Shown: positions 17,255-25,914, numbered from the stretch's first letter. The stretch: 58,554 nt of DNA from an uncultured Thioclava sp. (GCF_913064665.1 NZ_CAJYBT010000021.1:1-58554), one strand, 5' to 3'. Program-made: numbers and translations. The notes: a model not told the origin generated them from the sequence alone.

Positions 17255-17366
17255 CTCTGTTCCATGTCTCCCTGTGTCGGCCGCTCAATATGAAGACCGT
17301 GAGCGGACGTTTCAAGGTCAACGCATTACGGAGCATATTGGTTCAATTTGGCACTGCGGCGCGGTG

Positions 17367-17419
17367 TCGCATATTTAGATGAACGGGAGATGAAGCGGCT
17401 TCCGTCGTCTAATATGCGA
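17367..17419. other. Long imperfect hairpin upstream of rpoH
   Basis: TCGCATATTTAGA (17367-17379) pairs with TCTAATATGCGA (17408-17419) with one bulged base. Inside it ACGGGAG pairs with CTTCCGT (one G-U). The total is about 19 pairs in 53 bases. It lies 113 bases upstream of the rpoH start and 23 bases beyond the end of the cardiolipin synthase-like gene, both on the minus strand. There is no U-run, so it does not look like a plain terminator. Candidates are a leader RNA structure, a 3'-end element of the upstream mRNA, a small palindromic mobile repeat or a protein-binding dyad. Confidence 0.55.
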
Positions 17420-17442
17420 TTATCACGCCCTTGTGAGGTATA

Positions 17443-18897
17443 CTACAGTACCGGCGCAAGGATCGACACAAGGTTATTGGCCAGTCGGCGCGCAAGCGAC
17501 CATTGTGCAAGGCTATCACTATCAATGCGCACCGAGTGCTCAAGCCAGCCGTCCTGCGCAGCGGCCAGATCGCGCGCCAGAGCCGGGTCGCTCATCAGCA
17601 CGCAGGCCTCGTAATTCAGCTCATAGCTGCGCCGATCCAGATTGGCCGAACCAAGGATCAGCGCGTGATCATCGGCCAGCAAGGTCTTGGCGTGCAATAT
17701 TCCCGGTCCGTGTTCGTAAATCTGCACGCCCGCGGCGATCAGGGCGGGATAATAGCTGCGCGAGGCCAGCGCGACAAAGCGGCTGTCATTGCGGCGCGGC
17801 ACAATCAGACGCACCACCACCCCGCGCCGCGCGGCGGCCCGCAAGGCGGCGTCCAAGCCCTCGCCGGGCACGAAATAGGGGGTTGTCAGCGTCAGGCTGT
17901 CACGTGCGGCCCCGATGGCTGCGTCAAACACATCCGGGATCGCGCGCGCATCCAGCATCGGCCCGCTGGCAAAGCAAATCGCGGGTGCGCCGAGGGCGGC
18001 TGTGGGGGAGGGTGTGACCTGCGTCTCGGGCGTGTCGGGCTCGGCCTCAAGCGCGCGGCCGGTATGGGTCATCCAATCGGTGGCGAAGATATGGGCATGT
18101 TGGGCGACGATTGGCCCCTCAAGGCGCAGCAAGATATCGGTCCAAGGGGCAAAGCGGGCTTTGATCTTGAACTCGGGGGCCGCGATATTGCGACTGCCGA
18201 TATAGGCGATGCGCGCGTCGATCACCGCCAGTTTGCGGTGGTTGCGCAGGTCAATCCGGCTGGTGGCGAGTTTGAACAGCGCCCAATGAAACGGAAAAGC
18301 CACGCTGGTTTGCACCCCGGCGGCCCGCATCGCTTGCCAATGGGGGGCCCGCAAGAAGGTGCGCGCGCCCAGGCCATCGACCAGCAGGCAGACCTCGACC
18401 CCGCGCTTGGCGGCCCGAATCAGCGCCTCGGCCAAGGCGCGCCCGACGGGATCATCCAGCCAGATATAGCTGATGATGTGAACCGAGTCGGACGCCGCCT
18501 CGATATCCTCGATAAGGGCGGCGATCTGGTCTTGGGCGGGCACCAGAAGACGCGGGGCGCAGGCGTGGCTGATGGCATAACCGTTCACGCTGGCGGCACG
18601 CGCGAAGGCTGCGCGCCACGCCTCGGGCGGGGGATCAAAGCGGTGCCGCGCGCGCGGCGGGGGCAGGGCGGCCAGCGTCTTGCGTTGCCGTTGCGCGATG
18701 CGAAAATTCAGCCGTGTCTCGCCCACCAGTAAATATAAAACCACCCCCGCCACAGGCACGGAGAAGATCAACACCAGCCAGCCTGCGCGCACCGCCGGGG
18801 GCTTGTCAGGGCGGGCCAGCACGCGGATCGCCGCCCCGATCTGCGCCAAAAGATGCAGCGCGACCGCAAGGTTGAGCGTGCCGAGCGCCTCGATCAT
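17443..18897 (-). CDS. Phospholipase D-family cardiolipin synthase-like protein
   Basis: The protein has 484 residues. Two N-terminal membrane segments (about residues 7-25 and 36-58) are followed by two PLD catalytic domains. The first HKD motif is seen as RNHRKLAVIDARIAYIGSRN and the second as LHAKTLLADDHALILGSANLD, and both keep His, Lys and Asp. Bacterial cardiolipin synthases transfer a phosphatidyl group between phosphatidylglycerols at the inner membrane, and this layout fits. The ATG at 18897 is chosen because it overlaps the rluD stop (TGATG) and gives the expected MIEALGTLNLAVALHLL start; a longer in-frame extension would overlap rluD. Confidence 0.88.
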   Translation of the reverse strand: MIEALGTLNLAVALHLLAQIGAAIRVLARPDKPPAVRAGWLVLIFSVPVAGVVLYLLVGETRLNFRIAQRQRKTLAALPPPRARHRFDPPPEAWRAAFARAASVNGYAISHACAPRLLVPAQDQIAALIEDIEAASDSVHIISYIWLDDPVGRALAEALIRAAKRGVEVCLLVDGLGARTFLRAPHWQAMRAAGVQTSVAFPFHWALFKLATSRIDLRNHRKLAVIDARIAYIGSRNIAAPEFKIKARFAPWTDILLRLEGPIVAQHAHIFATDWMTHTGRALEAEPDTPETQVTPSPTAALGAPAICFASGPMLDARAIPDVFDAAIGAARDSLTLTTPYFVPGEGLDAALRAAARRGVVVRLIVPRRNDSRFVALASRSYYPALIAAGVQIYEHGPGILHAKTLLADDHALILGSANLDRRSYELNYEACVLMSDPALARDLAAAQDGWLEHSVRIDSDSLAQWSLARRLANNLVSILAPVL

Positions 18898-19922
18898 CAC
18901 GCCCCCCTGCGCAGGCTTTCGATCAGGGCCTGCATATCGGCGGGTAGCGGGGCCTCGAAGGAGAGCTCTTCTTCGGTCACCGGATGGATAAAGCCCAACG
19001 TCGCGGCATGCAGCGCCTGACGCGGGAAGGCGCGCGCAGCCTCGGCCCCGTGTGCGCCCACGGCTTTTTCGCTGAGCTTGCGCTTGCCGCCATAGGTCGG
19101 ATCGCCCAGCAAACCGTGCCCGGCATACGACATATGTACCCGGATTTGATGCGTACGCCCGGTCTCCAGCCAGCAATCGATCAGCGCCGCGGCCCCGTGA
19201 AAGCCCTCAACCACATGGGTGCGCGTCACCGCATGTCGCCCGCCATTGGCCACGACCGCCTGTTTCTGACGGTCAGTCTTGTGGCGCGCAAGCTGGGTCG
19301 CGATTTTCAAAATGCCGCCATGTTCAAAGCTGACGCCCCGCGTGCCGCGCAGACGCGGATCGGCGGCGTCGGGGATGCCATGACAGACGGCTAGATAGTG
19401 GCGATGCACGGTGTGGGCCTCAAATTGCGCGGCCAGCCCGTGATGGGCGCGATCTGATTTGGCGACCACCAGCAGCCCAGATGTGTCCTTGTCGATGCGG
19501 TGCACGATGCCGGGGCGGGCCTGCCCGCCGACCCCCGACAGATTGCCGCCGAAATGGTGCAGCAGCGCGTTGACCAGCGTGCCCTCGGGCGTGCCCGGCG
19601 CGGGATGGGTGACCATGCCCGCAGGCTTGTTGACCACGATCAGATCGGCGTCTTCCCACAGCACCTCAAGCGGGATATCTTGGGCCAGCGTCTCGACCGC
19701 TTTGGGCGGCTCCAGCGCGATGGCGTAGATCTCGCCCTCGGTGACCTTGGCCTTCTGATCGGTGACCGGCGTGCCCTCACGGCTCACCGCGCCCTCTGCG
19801 ATCAGCCGTGCGAGGCGCGAACGCGACAGCGCCGCTTCCTCTGGCACAGCGGCGGCCAGTGCCTTATCAAGGCGCGGACCCATGCCCGGCCCGATCTCGA
19901 CGTTGAGGATATCTTTTACCAT
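18897..19922 (-). CDS. rluD: RluA/RluD family 23S rRNA pseudouridine synthase
   Basis: The protein has 341 residues. An S4-like N-terminal RNA-binding domain (RLDKALAAAVPEEAALSRSRLARLIAEG) is followed by the catalytic domain. The catalytic aspartate is in GIVHRIDKDTSGLLVVAK, the HRLDxxTSG motif of the family, with Ile in place of Leu. The C-terminal RTHQIRVHMSYAGHGLLGDPTYGG block is also conserved. RluD makes pseudouridines in helix 69 of 23S rRNA; RluA/RluC paralogues cannot be fully excluded. Its start codon overlaps, on the opposite strand, the start codon of the DUF6476-type gene (shared CATG). Confidence 0.88.
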   Translation of the reverse strand: MVKDILNVEIGPGMGPRLDKALAAAVPEEAALSRSRLARLIAEGAVSREGTPVTDQKAKVTEGEIYAIALEPPKAVETLAQDIPLEVLWEDADLIVVNKPAGMVTHPAPGTPEGTLVNALLHHFGGNLSGVGGQARPGIVHRIDKDTSGLLVVAKSDRAHHGLAAQFEAHTVHRHYLAVCHGIPDAADPRLRGTRGVSFEHGGILKIATQLARHKTDRQKQAVVANGGRHAVTRTHVVEGFHGAAALIDCWLETGRTHQIRVHMSYAGHGLLGDPTYGGKRKLSEKAVGAHGAEAARAFPRQALHAATLGFIHPVTEEELSFEAPLPADMQALIESLRRGA

Positions 19923-20247
19923 GTCCGACCTGCCTGACGATGATGTCCCTGCCACGCTGCCCCCTGATCTGCGCTTTCTCAAGCTGCTGGTCACGGTGCT
20001 GGCGGGCGTGATGATTTTGGGGCTTGTAGCGATTGTGACGCTGCTTGTCATCCGTCTGCAAACACCGAGCCCCTTGCCGCAAATTCCAAGCCAGATCACG
20101 CTGCCCGCAGGCGCTCATCCTGAGGCCGTGACATTCGCGCGCGGCTACACGGTTGTGGTGACCGATCAGGGCGATGTGCTGGTTTATAGCGCGACAGGGG
20201 CGCAACTGGCGCAGGTGGCGATCACGGGGTTGCAGGATGGACATTGA
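19921..20247 (+). CDS. Small membrane-anchored protein, DUF6476-like
   Basis: The protein has 108 residues. A short hydrophilic N-terminus precedes one membrane segment (LLVTVLAGVMILGLVAIVTLLVIRL, about residues 23-47). A proline-rich linker and a beta-rich domain then follow (FARGYTVVVTDQGDVLVYSATG). This fits the DUF6476 family of Rhodobacterales, of unknown function. The predicted topology has the soluble part in the periplasm. The ATG shares two bases with the divergent rluD ATG, so the promoters of the two genes must lie inside each other's coding DNA. Its 3' end overlaps the ybeY start by 11 bases, suggesting co-expression with ybeY. Confidence 0.75.
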   Translation: MSDLPDDDVPATLPPDLRFLKLLVTVLAGVMILGLVAIVTLLVIRLQTPSPLPQIPSQITLPAGAHPEAVTFARGYTVVVTDQGDVLVYSATGAQLAQVAITGLQDGH

Positions 20248-20740
20248 TATCGAAATCGAGGCTCCGGCTTGGGAGGCGCTGGACCTGCCGGCCTTGGTTG
20301 CGCATGTCGCGCCCTTGGTGTTGCGCGATCGCGGGCTCGACCCTGACATATGCACGCTGTCGATTCTGGCCTGTGATGATGCCCGTATCGCCGAGTTGAA
20401 CGCTGATTTTCGCGCCAAGCCTCAGGCGACCAACGTGCTAAGCTGGCCTGCGCAGGAACGTGGGGCGGATCAGCCCGGGGCCGAGCCCGACCGCCCCGCA
20501 CCCGATGTCTTTGGCGAGATCGCGCTGGGCGATGTCGCGATTGCCTATGAAACCTGTCAGCGCGAGGCGGCCGATCAGGGCAAACCCATTGAAAATCATG
20601 TGACGCATCTGATCATTCACGCTATTCTGCATTTGCTTGGTTACGATCATATTCATGAGCAAGATGCGCAGTTGATGGAACAAATCGAAGTTCGCCTGCT
20701 TGAAAACGAAGGGATAGTTAACCCATATGGACAAGACTAA
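20237..20740 (+). CDS. ybeY: Endoribonuclease YbeY (rRNA maturation factor)
   Basis: The protein has 167 residues. The zinc-binding triad of the UPF0054/YbeY family is seen as HAILHLLGYDHIHEQDA, giving H-x3-H-x5-H. An upstream FGEIALGDVAIAYETC strand and the NVLSWPAQE block, similar to TNVLSFP in other members, complete the core. YbeY is a single-strand-specific metallo-RNase needed for 16S rRNA 3' maturation and ribosome quality control. The ATG at 20237 lies within the end of the upstream DUF6476-like gene. The downstream corC and lnt genes repeat the usual ybeY-corC-lnt order of proteobacteria. Confidence 0.93.
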   Translation: MDIDIEIEAPAWEALDLPALVAHVAPLVLRDRGLDPDICTLSILACDDARIAELNADFRAKPQATNVLSWPAQERGADQPGAEPDRPAPDVFGEIALGDVAIAYETCQREAADQGKPIENHVTHLIIHAILHLLGYDHIHEQDAQLMEQIEVRLLENEGIVNPYGQD

Positions 20741-20772
20741 GCCCAAACGGGTCAAGATTTTGGAAAGGGACG

Positions 20773-21678
20773 ATGGAACAGGTCACTGACGCAGCGCAGC
20801 AGTCCGCCGACACTGAGGACGCGACTGAGGGTTCAGACAACGCTGAACCGGGACAGTCTTTTGAGCCCGCCGCGCGCGGGCTATTGAGCCGATGGTTCGG
20901 GGGACGCTCCTCTGCTGATGAGTCCCAGATCGAACAGTCCCATCCTCCAGCCCCCGTGCCGCCGCCGGGGCTGGGTAACCTGCGCCGGATGCGTGTTGGC
21001 GATGTTGCGATCCCCAAAGTCGAGATCGAGGCCGTGCCGGTCACTATCTCGCGCGACGAATTGGTGCAGAAATTCCGCGAGCATGGTTATTCGCGCCTGC
21101 CGGTCTTTAAAGAGACCTTGGATACGCCTTTGGGGCTTGTTCACCTTAAGGACTTGGCGCTGGAATACGGCTTTGGCTCGGGCAATGGGCGGTTCAATCT
21201 GCGCAAGCTGATCCGTCCGTTGCTGTATGTGCCCCCGTCCATGCCAATCGGTGTGCTGCTGCAAAAGATGCAGGTGCAGCGCATTCATATGGCCTTGGTG
21301 ATTGACGAATATGGCGGGGTCGATGGTCTGCTGACACTTGAGGATCTGATCGAACAGGTGATCGGTGAGATCGAGGATGAGCATGACGAGACCGACGACG
21401 GTTACTGGCGCGAGGAAAAGCCCGGCCAATGGATCGTGCAGGCGCGCGCGCCAGTGCATGAATTCGAAAGCGTGACGGGCATTCGACTGGCTGATGCCGA
21501 GGCTGATGACGAGATCGATTCAATGGGTGGGCTGTTGTTCATGCAATTGGGCCGGGTGCCCGCGCGCGGTGAGGTCGTGGTGACCGAAAACGGCGTCGAG
21601 TATGAAGTGATTGATGCCGATCCGCGCCGCATCAAGCGGCTGCGGGTGCGCCTGCCCGGCGTGGCAGCCGCCGAATGA
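20773..21678 (+). CDS. corC: Hemolysin/CorC-type CBS-domain protein
   Basis: The protein has 301 residues. After an acidic, low-complexity N-terminus (about residues 1-65), two CBS domains follow (about 75-200: VGDVAIPKVEIEAVP..., then VPPSMPIGVLLQKMQVQRIHMALVIDEYGGVDGLLTLEDLIEQVIGEI in part). A C-terminal CorC_HlyC domain ends in VEYEVIDADPRRIKRLRV. No DUF21 membrane domain is present, so this is the short soluble form. CorC-type proteins are linked to Mg/Co efflux; a direct role is not proven for the short form. The EYGGVDGLLTLED signature is intact. The stop overlaps the lnt ATG. Confidence 0.92.
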   Translation: MEQVTDAAQQSADTEDATEGSDNAEPGQSFEPAARGLLSRWFGGRSSADESQIEQSHPPAPVPPPGLGNLRRMRVGDVAIPKVEIEAVPVTISRDELVQKFREHGYSRLPVFKETLDTPLGLVHLKDLALEYGFGSGNGRFNLRKLIRPLLYVPPSMPIGVLLQKMQVQRIHMALVIDEYGGVDGLLTLEDLIEQVIGEIEDEHDETDDGYWREEKPGQWIVQARAPVHEFESVTGIRLADAEADDEIDSMGGLLFMQLGRVPARGEVVVTENGVEYEVIDADPRRIKRLRVRLPGVAAAE

Positions 21679-23246
21679 TCGCAGCGATGCGGGCCGGATT
21701 TCGCGCGCCATTGCGCCCGCGCTGGCAAGGCCTGCTTGGCGCGCTTGTGCTGGGCGCCTTGGTGGCGGCGGGGCAAGCGCCGCTGGGCCTGTGGTGGATC
21801 GCACTGCCCGCATTGGCTGGCGTGGTCTGGCTTGGCTCGGGGCAGCGTTGGGCGGCTTCGGTCGCGTGGATCGGATTCGCGGCGGGATTTGGCTATGCGC
21901 TTGCGGCGATGTTCTGGATCGTCGAACCCTTCATGGTCGAGGCCGAGGTTTACGGCTGGATGGCCCCCTTCGCGCTGATCCTGATGTCGGCGGGGATGGG
22001 CGTGTTTTGGGCGCTTGGGTTTGGCCTTGGCGCGCAAATCGGGCCGGGGCCGGGGCCGGGGGCGCGTGGCTTGGGGATCGCGCTGGGCATGGCGGCGTCG
22101 GATGCGTTGCGCTCGTATGTGTTTACCGGATTTCCTTGGGTGCTGGTCGGGCATATCTGGATCGGCACGCCCGTGGCGCAAGCGGCGGCCTTTGTCGGGC
22201 CTCTGGGGCTGAGCCTGCTCACGATGGGGATTGCGGCCGCCCCGGCGATGGCAGCAAGCCTGCGCGGTGGGCGCGGGGGGGCGCTGCTTGGCGTGGCGCT
22301 GCTCAGTTTGGGGGCGATCTGGTTGGCTGGCGCGGCACGTCTGGACGCGCCGACACCGGCGCGCACGCCCCCCGTCCATCTGCGTCTGGTGCAACCCAAT
22401 GCGGCGCAAAACCTCAAATGGTTGCCGCAATATCGGATGAAATTCTTTGATCGGTTGCTGCGCCTGACCAGCACGCCGCCCGAACCCGGCACGCCTAAGC
22501 CCGATCTGATCGTCTGGCCCGAAACCGCAGTGCCGTTCCTGTTGGATCGCCCCGGTCAGGGCCTTGAGCTATCGGTTCAGGCGGCAGGGGGCGTGCCGAT
22601 TGCGATGGGCATTCAGCGCAGCCAAGGATCGCGCTATTACAACTCGCTTGCGGTGATTGGGCCGGACGCTGTGGTGCGCGATATTTACGACAAATCCCAC
22701 CTCGTGCCCTTTGGCGAATACATGCCCTTTGGCGATTTTCTGGCGCGCTTTGGAATGACGGCCTTTGCGGCGCAGGTGGGCAATGGCTATTCTGCGGGCA
22801 CGGGTGAGAAGCTGCTGGACCTTGGCACTTTGGGCAAGGTTGCCCCGCTGATCTGCTACGAGGCGATTTTCCCACAGGATTTGATGCATTTCCCGTCGCG
22901 TCCCGACTGGATTTTGCAAGTCACCAATGATGCGTGGTTTGGCACGTTGAGCGGCCCTTACCAGCATCTCGCCCAAGCCCGGCTGCGCGCGATCGAACAG
23001 GGCCTGCCGCTGGCGCGCGACGCCAATACCGGGGTGAGCGCGCTGATCGACGCCAAGGGGCGCATCGTGGCCAGTCTGGGAATGGACCGTGCAGGGGTGC
23101 TCGATGTGACCTTGCCAGCCTCGCTGCCCAAGACGCTGTATGCCAAGCTGGGCGATGGGCCGATCATTGCGCTGATTGCGGCGTTATTCATCGTTTCCTT
23201 ACTGATTGCGCGCATTTTCATTGACCGCAGCGTCAAGCGGCACTAG
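21675..23246 (+). CDS. lnt: Apolipoprotein N-acyltransferase
   Basis: The enzyme adds the third acyl chain to the N-terminal cysteine of lipoproteins in the inner membrane. It has 523 residues with about six membrane segments in the first 200 residues and one near the C-terminus. Between them is a periplasmic nitrilase-like domain with its triad: Glu in IVWPETAVPF, Lys in YDKSHLVPFGEYMPFGDF, and Cys in VAPLICYEAIFP. WILQVTNDAWFG is also conserved. It starts 4 bases inside corC. The SAM/SAH riboswitch of metK follows within ten bases of its stop codon. Confidence 0.96.
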   Translation: MIAAMRAGFRAPLRPRWQGLLGALVLGALVAAGQAPLGLWWIALPALAGVVWLGSGQRWAASVAWIGFAAGFGYALAAMFWIVEPFMVEAEVYGWMAPFALILMSAGMGVFWALGFGLGAQIGPGPGPGARGLGIALGMAASDALRSYVFTGFPWVLVGHIWIGTPVAQAAAFVGPLGLSLLTMGIAAAPAMAASLRGGRGGALLGVALLSLGAIWLAGAARLDAPTPARTPPVHLRLVQPNAAQNLKWLPQYRMKFFDRLLRLTSTPPEPGTPKPDLIVWPETAVPFLLDRPGQGLELSVQAAGGVPIAMGIQRSQGSRYYNSLAVIGPDAVVRDIYDKSHLVPFGEYMPFGDFLARFGMTAFAAQVGNGYSAGTGEKLLDLGTLGKVAPLICYEAIFPQDLMHFPSRPDWILQVTNDAWFGTLSGPYQHLAQARLRAIEQGLPLARDANTGVSALIDAKGRIVASLGMDRAGVLDVTLPASLPKTLYAKLGDGPIIALIAALFIVSLLIARIFIDRSVKRH

Positions 23247-23254
23247 CTAAACCG

Positions 23255-23305
23255 CTACCCGCTCCAACGGCTTCCTGACGGTGCGGGGTAATTCACAACG
23301 GAGCA
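23255..23305 (+). promoter_or_regulatory. SAM/SAH riboswitch upstream of metK
   Basis: The short metK leader contains CCCGC, AACGGCTTCCTGACG and GCGGG, which form stem P1 and its loop. CACAACGGAGCA follows. These agree with what is remembered of the SAM/SAH aptamer described from Rhodobacterales: an AACGGCUUCCUG loop and a downstream GGAGCA that closes an H-type pseudoknot. GGAGC at 23300-23304 can pair with GCTTCC in the loop. GGAG is also the ribosome-binding site, 8 bases before the metK ATG at 23312. Ligand binding would therefore hide the Shine-Dalgarno and shut off metK translation when SAM or SAH is plentiful. Confidence 0.85.
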
Positions 23306-23311
23306 CGTCCC

Positions 23312-24478
23312 ATGACACGCGAAAGCTATATTTTCACTTCCGAGTCTGTCTCGGAAGGCCATCCTGATAAGGTCTGTGACCGGATATCGGATGCAGTTCT
23401 TGATACATTTCTGGCTGAAGAGCCCAATGCCCGCGTCGCCTGCGAGACGTTTGCCACCACCAATCAGGTTGTTGTCGGCGGCGAGGTTGGCCTGTCGGAC
23501 AAAGAAAAACTGGCCGAATATATGGGCCGGATCGACGGTATCGTGCGCGAATGCGTGAAAGATATCGGCTATGAGCAGGATGAGTTTCACTGGGCTACGC
23601 TGAACGTCTCGAACTTCTTGCACGCGCAATCGGCCCATATTTCGCAAGGCGTCGATAAGGACGGGGCGGGCGATCAGGGCATCATGTTTGGCTTTGCGAC
23701 CGATGAGACGCCCGAGCTGATGCCCGCGCCGATCCATTACAGCCACGCGATTTTGCGCCGTCTGGCAGAGGCGCGCAAATCGGGGGCCGAACCCACGCTG
23801 CGCCCAGATGCCAAGTCGCAGCTTTCGGTGCGCTATGAGGGCGGCAAACCGGTCGGGGTCAGCTCGATCGTGCTGTCGACCCAGCATTCCGATGCCAACC
23901 AGACCTCGGAAGATATCCGCGCGATTGTCGAACCCTATATCCGTGAAGTGCTGCCCGAGGGCTGGATTTCGCCCGACACCGAATGGTGGGTGAACCCGAC
24001 GGGCACGTTTGTGATCGGTGGGCCGGATGGCGATGCGGGCCTGACGGGGCGCAAGATCATCGTGGATACATATGGCGGTGCCGCGCCCCATGGCGGAGGT
24101 GCGTTTTCGGGCAAAGACCCGACCAAGGTGGACCGCTCGGCCGCCTATGCCGCGCGGTATCTGGCGAAAAACGTGGTCGCCGCCGGGCTGGCCAAGAAAT
24201 GCGTCATTCAGGTCAGCTATGCGATTGGTGTGGCCAAGCCGCTGTCGATCTATGCCGATACGTTTGGCACCGGCGTGGTGCCCGATGAGCAGATCGAAAA
24301 GGCGGTTGGCGCGGTGATGGACCTCACGCCCAAGGGCATTCGCGACGCGCTGGATCTGTGCCGCCCGATTTATTCGCGCACCGCAGCTTATGGGCATTTC
24401 GGTCGTGCGCCGGAGGCCGATGGTGGCTTTAGCTGGGAAAAGACCGATCTGATCGAGGCGCTCAAAAAGGTGATCTGA
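23312..24478 (+). CDS. metK: S-adenosylmethionine synthase
   Basis: The enzyme makes SAM from methionine and ATP. It has 388 residues, usual length. The first domain opens with [24 protein letters not shown], which holds the ATP- and metal-binding His and Asp. The hexapeptide-like [10 protein letters not shown] and the P-loop-like [25 protein letters not shown] are both present. The protein is cytosolic. Translation is probably controlled by the SAM/SAH riboswitch whose pseudoknot includes its ribosome-binding site, giving feedback from its own product. The C-terminal domain, ending in GFSWEKTD near residue 377, is complete. Confidence 0.97.
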   Translation: MTRESYIFTSESVSEGHPDKVCDRISDAVLDTFLAEEPNARVACETFATTNQVVVGGEVGLSDKEKLAEYMGRIDGIVRECVKDIGYEQDEFHWATLNVSNFLHAQSAHISQGVDKDGAGDQGIMFGFATDETPELMPAPIHYSHAILRRLAEARKSGAEPTLRPDAKSQLSVRYEGGKPVGVSSIVLSTQHSDANQTSEDIRAIVEPYIREVLPEGWISPDTEWWVNPTGTFVIGGPDGDAGLTGRKIIVDTYGGAAPHGGGAFSGKDPTKVDRSAAYAARYLAKNVVAAGLAKKCVIQVSYAIGVAKPLSIYADTFGTGVVPDEQIEKAVGAVMDLTPKGIRDALDLCRPIYSRTAAYGHFGRAPEADGGFSWEKTDLIEALKKVI

Positions 24479-24534
24479 GCGGTTGCAAGGGATGTGGCGC
24501 AGGCGGGGCAATGCTCCGCCTGTTGTCGTTTCGA

Positions 24535-24594
24535 GGGGGCGCTGCCCCCTCTGGCCTGCGGCCAGCCCCCCGGGATATTTCGATCAAGAGGAAG
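24535..24594 (+). repeat. Dispersed intergenic repeat, family 1 copy B
   Basis: GGGGGCGCTGCCCCC, TCTGGCCTGCGGCCA, then CCCCCCGGGATATTTCGATC and AAGAGGAAG. It matches copy A (4902-4964, opposite orientation) and copy C (48842-48912). It contains the same nested inverted repeats. It lies 57 bases after the metK stop and 59 bases before the DMT transporter start, where it could end the metK transcript. Confidence 0.78.
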
Positions 24595-24652
24595 GGGGCT
24601 TGAGGCGCGCCTCGTTCCGGGTCACTTTCAACGGCAATTGGAGGAGAGAACG

Positions 24653-25099
24653 ATGCCTGATTATCTGCGTTACGCTACCATCATGCTGTCTGCGGGTTTG
24701 GGGATTCCGGTTCTTGCAGCGCTGAATGCGCAACTGGGCGCGCGCATCGGATCGCCCGCCGTCGCGGCGGTGGTTTTATTTTGCGTGGCGCTGTCTGGCG
24801 CGGTGGCGGTCATGTCGGTGACAACCGGGCCCTCCGCGATTGCGCGCCTGCCGAGTCAACCGTGGTATTTGTTTCTCGCAGGGCTGTTGGTGGCGTTTTA
24901 TGTGCTGTCCGTCACGTTCATTGCGCCGCGCTTTGGCGTTGGCAATGCGGTGTTTTTCGTGCTGCTGGGGCAGATGATCTCGGCGGCGGCGATTGATCAA
25001 TTTGGGCTGTTCGGGGCCTTGGTGCGCCCGCTCACTCTGGCGCGGGGGGCAGGGATCGGCGCGATGTGTTTCGGGCTTTGGCTGATACAGAAGGCTTGA
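24653..25099 (+). CDS. Small DMT-superfamily membrane protein (DUF606/YdcZ-like)
   Basis: The protein has 148 residues and about five hydrophobic segments: MLSAGLGIPVLAALNAQLG, VAAVVLFCVALSGAVAVMSV, PWYLFLAGLLVAFYVLSVTF, NAVFFVLLGQMISAAAID and a last one near the C-terminus. The half-size layout and the N-AQLGARIGSP block are typical of DUF606 (YdcZ) proteins, which belong to the drug/metabolite transporter superfamily. They often act in pairs or as dimers; no second member is adjacent. The substrate is unknown. The ATG at 24653 has GGAGAGAACG before it; an in-frame upstream extension would read through the dispersed repeat and is rejected. Confidence 0.8.
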   Translation: MPDYLRYATIMLSAGLGIPVLAALNAQLGARIGSPAVAAVVLFCVALSGAVAVMSVTTGPSAIARLPSQPWYLFLAGLLVAFYVLSVTFIAPRFGVGNAVFFVLLGQMISAAAIDQFGLFGALVRPLTLARGAGIGAMCFGLWLIQKA

Positions 25100-25131
25100 G
25101 TTTTGCGCCCCCTCTCGTTAGAGGCCCGGCC

Positions 25132-25914
25132 ATGACACAGCATGATGACACCGCCCCGCGCGGCGAGACCTCTCACTCCGACCCCAACACCGCCCCGTGG
25201 CGCAATTTCTACGGGCGCCGCAACGGCAAGACGCTGAATAAGGCGCAACGGGCCTATCTGCGCGAAGATTTGGCGCAACTGTCGCCCGGTGCCGTGAGTT
25301 GGGCTGAAAACCCCGACCGCGTGCCCCTTGATATGGCCACGCGGTTTCATGGCAAACCGGTCTGGCTGGAGGTCGGCTTTGGCGGGGGCGAGCATATCGT
25401 GCATATGGCCTCGACCTATCCGGGGGTCGAGATCATCGGCTGTGAGCCCTATGTCAACGGCGTGGCGATGCTGTTGGGTAAGCTGCGGCGCACGCAACTG
25501 CGCTCGATTGCGGTGCATCCCGGCGATGCGCGCGATCTGATGGATGTGCTGCCTGAGGGCAGTATCGACAAGGCGTTTTTGCTCTATCCCGACCCTTGGC
25601 CGAAATCGAAACATCACCGGCGTCGCTTTGTGACCCAGGAACATCTGGAGCCGCTGCACCGCGCGCTCAAACCCGGCGCGGAATTTCGCGTGGCCACCGA
25701 TATTCCCGACTACGTCCGTCAGGCGGTCGAGGAAATCCCCAAAGCCGGGTTCGCGCCGCAATTCGAGGTGCCGCCCGCGTTTGATTTTGACGACCCCCAG
25801 CCGACCCATGGCGATTGGGATGCGCCTTGGGAGGATTGGCTGTCGACGCGCTATGAACAAAAGGCGCTGCGCGAGGGCCGCAAGCCCCATTACCTGACCT
25901 ATCGGCGGGTTTGA
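25132..25914 (+). CDS. trmB: tRNA (guanosine(46)-N7)-methyltransferase
   Basis: The enzyme methylates N7 of G46 in the tRNA variable loop with SAM. It has 260 residues, with an N-terminal extension before the conserved GRRNGKTLNKAQR. The SAM-binding motif is VWLEVGFGGGEHIVHMA. The catalytic Asp and substrate motif is KAFLLYPDPWPKSKHHRRR, which is diagnostic for TrmB. The C-terminal TRYEQKALREGRKPHYLTYRR block is also typical. The gene lies only 32 bases after the DMT transporter gene and may be co-transcribed. It ends against the convergent ttrA gene with a 32-base gap lacking an obvious terminator. Confidence 0.95.
   Translation: MTQHDDTAPRGETSHSDPNTAPWRNFYGRRNGKTLNKAQRAYLREDLAQLSPGAVSWAENPDRVPLDMATRFHGKPVWLEVGFGGGEHIVHMASTYPGVEIIGCEPYVNGVAMLLGKLRRTQLRSIAVHPGDARDLMDVLPEGSIDKAFLLYPDPWPKSKHHRRRFVTQEHLEPLHRALKPGAEFRVATDIPDYVRQAVEEIPKAGFAPQFEVPPAFDFDDPQPTHGDWDAPWEDWLSTRYEQKALREGRKPHYLTYRRV

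Noticed and set aside
21402-22430. 342-codon minus-strand ORF across corC and lnt
   Set aside because: Arg/Pro/His-rich shadow spanning the junction of two well-supported plus-strand genes.
23255-24511. 418-codon minus-strand ORF
   Set aside because: It is the antisense shadow of metK, which is certain; high GC at third positions keeps the opposite frame open.
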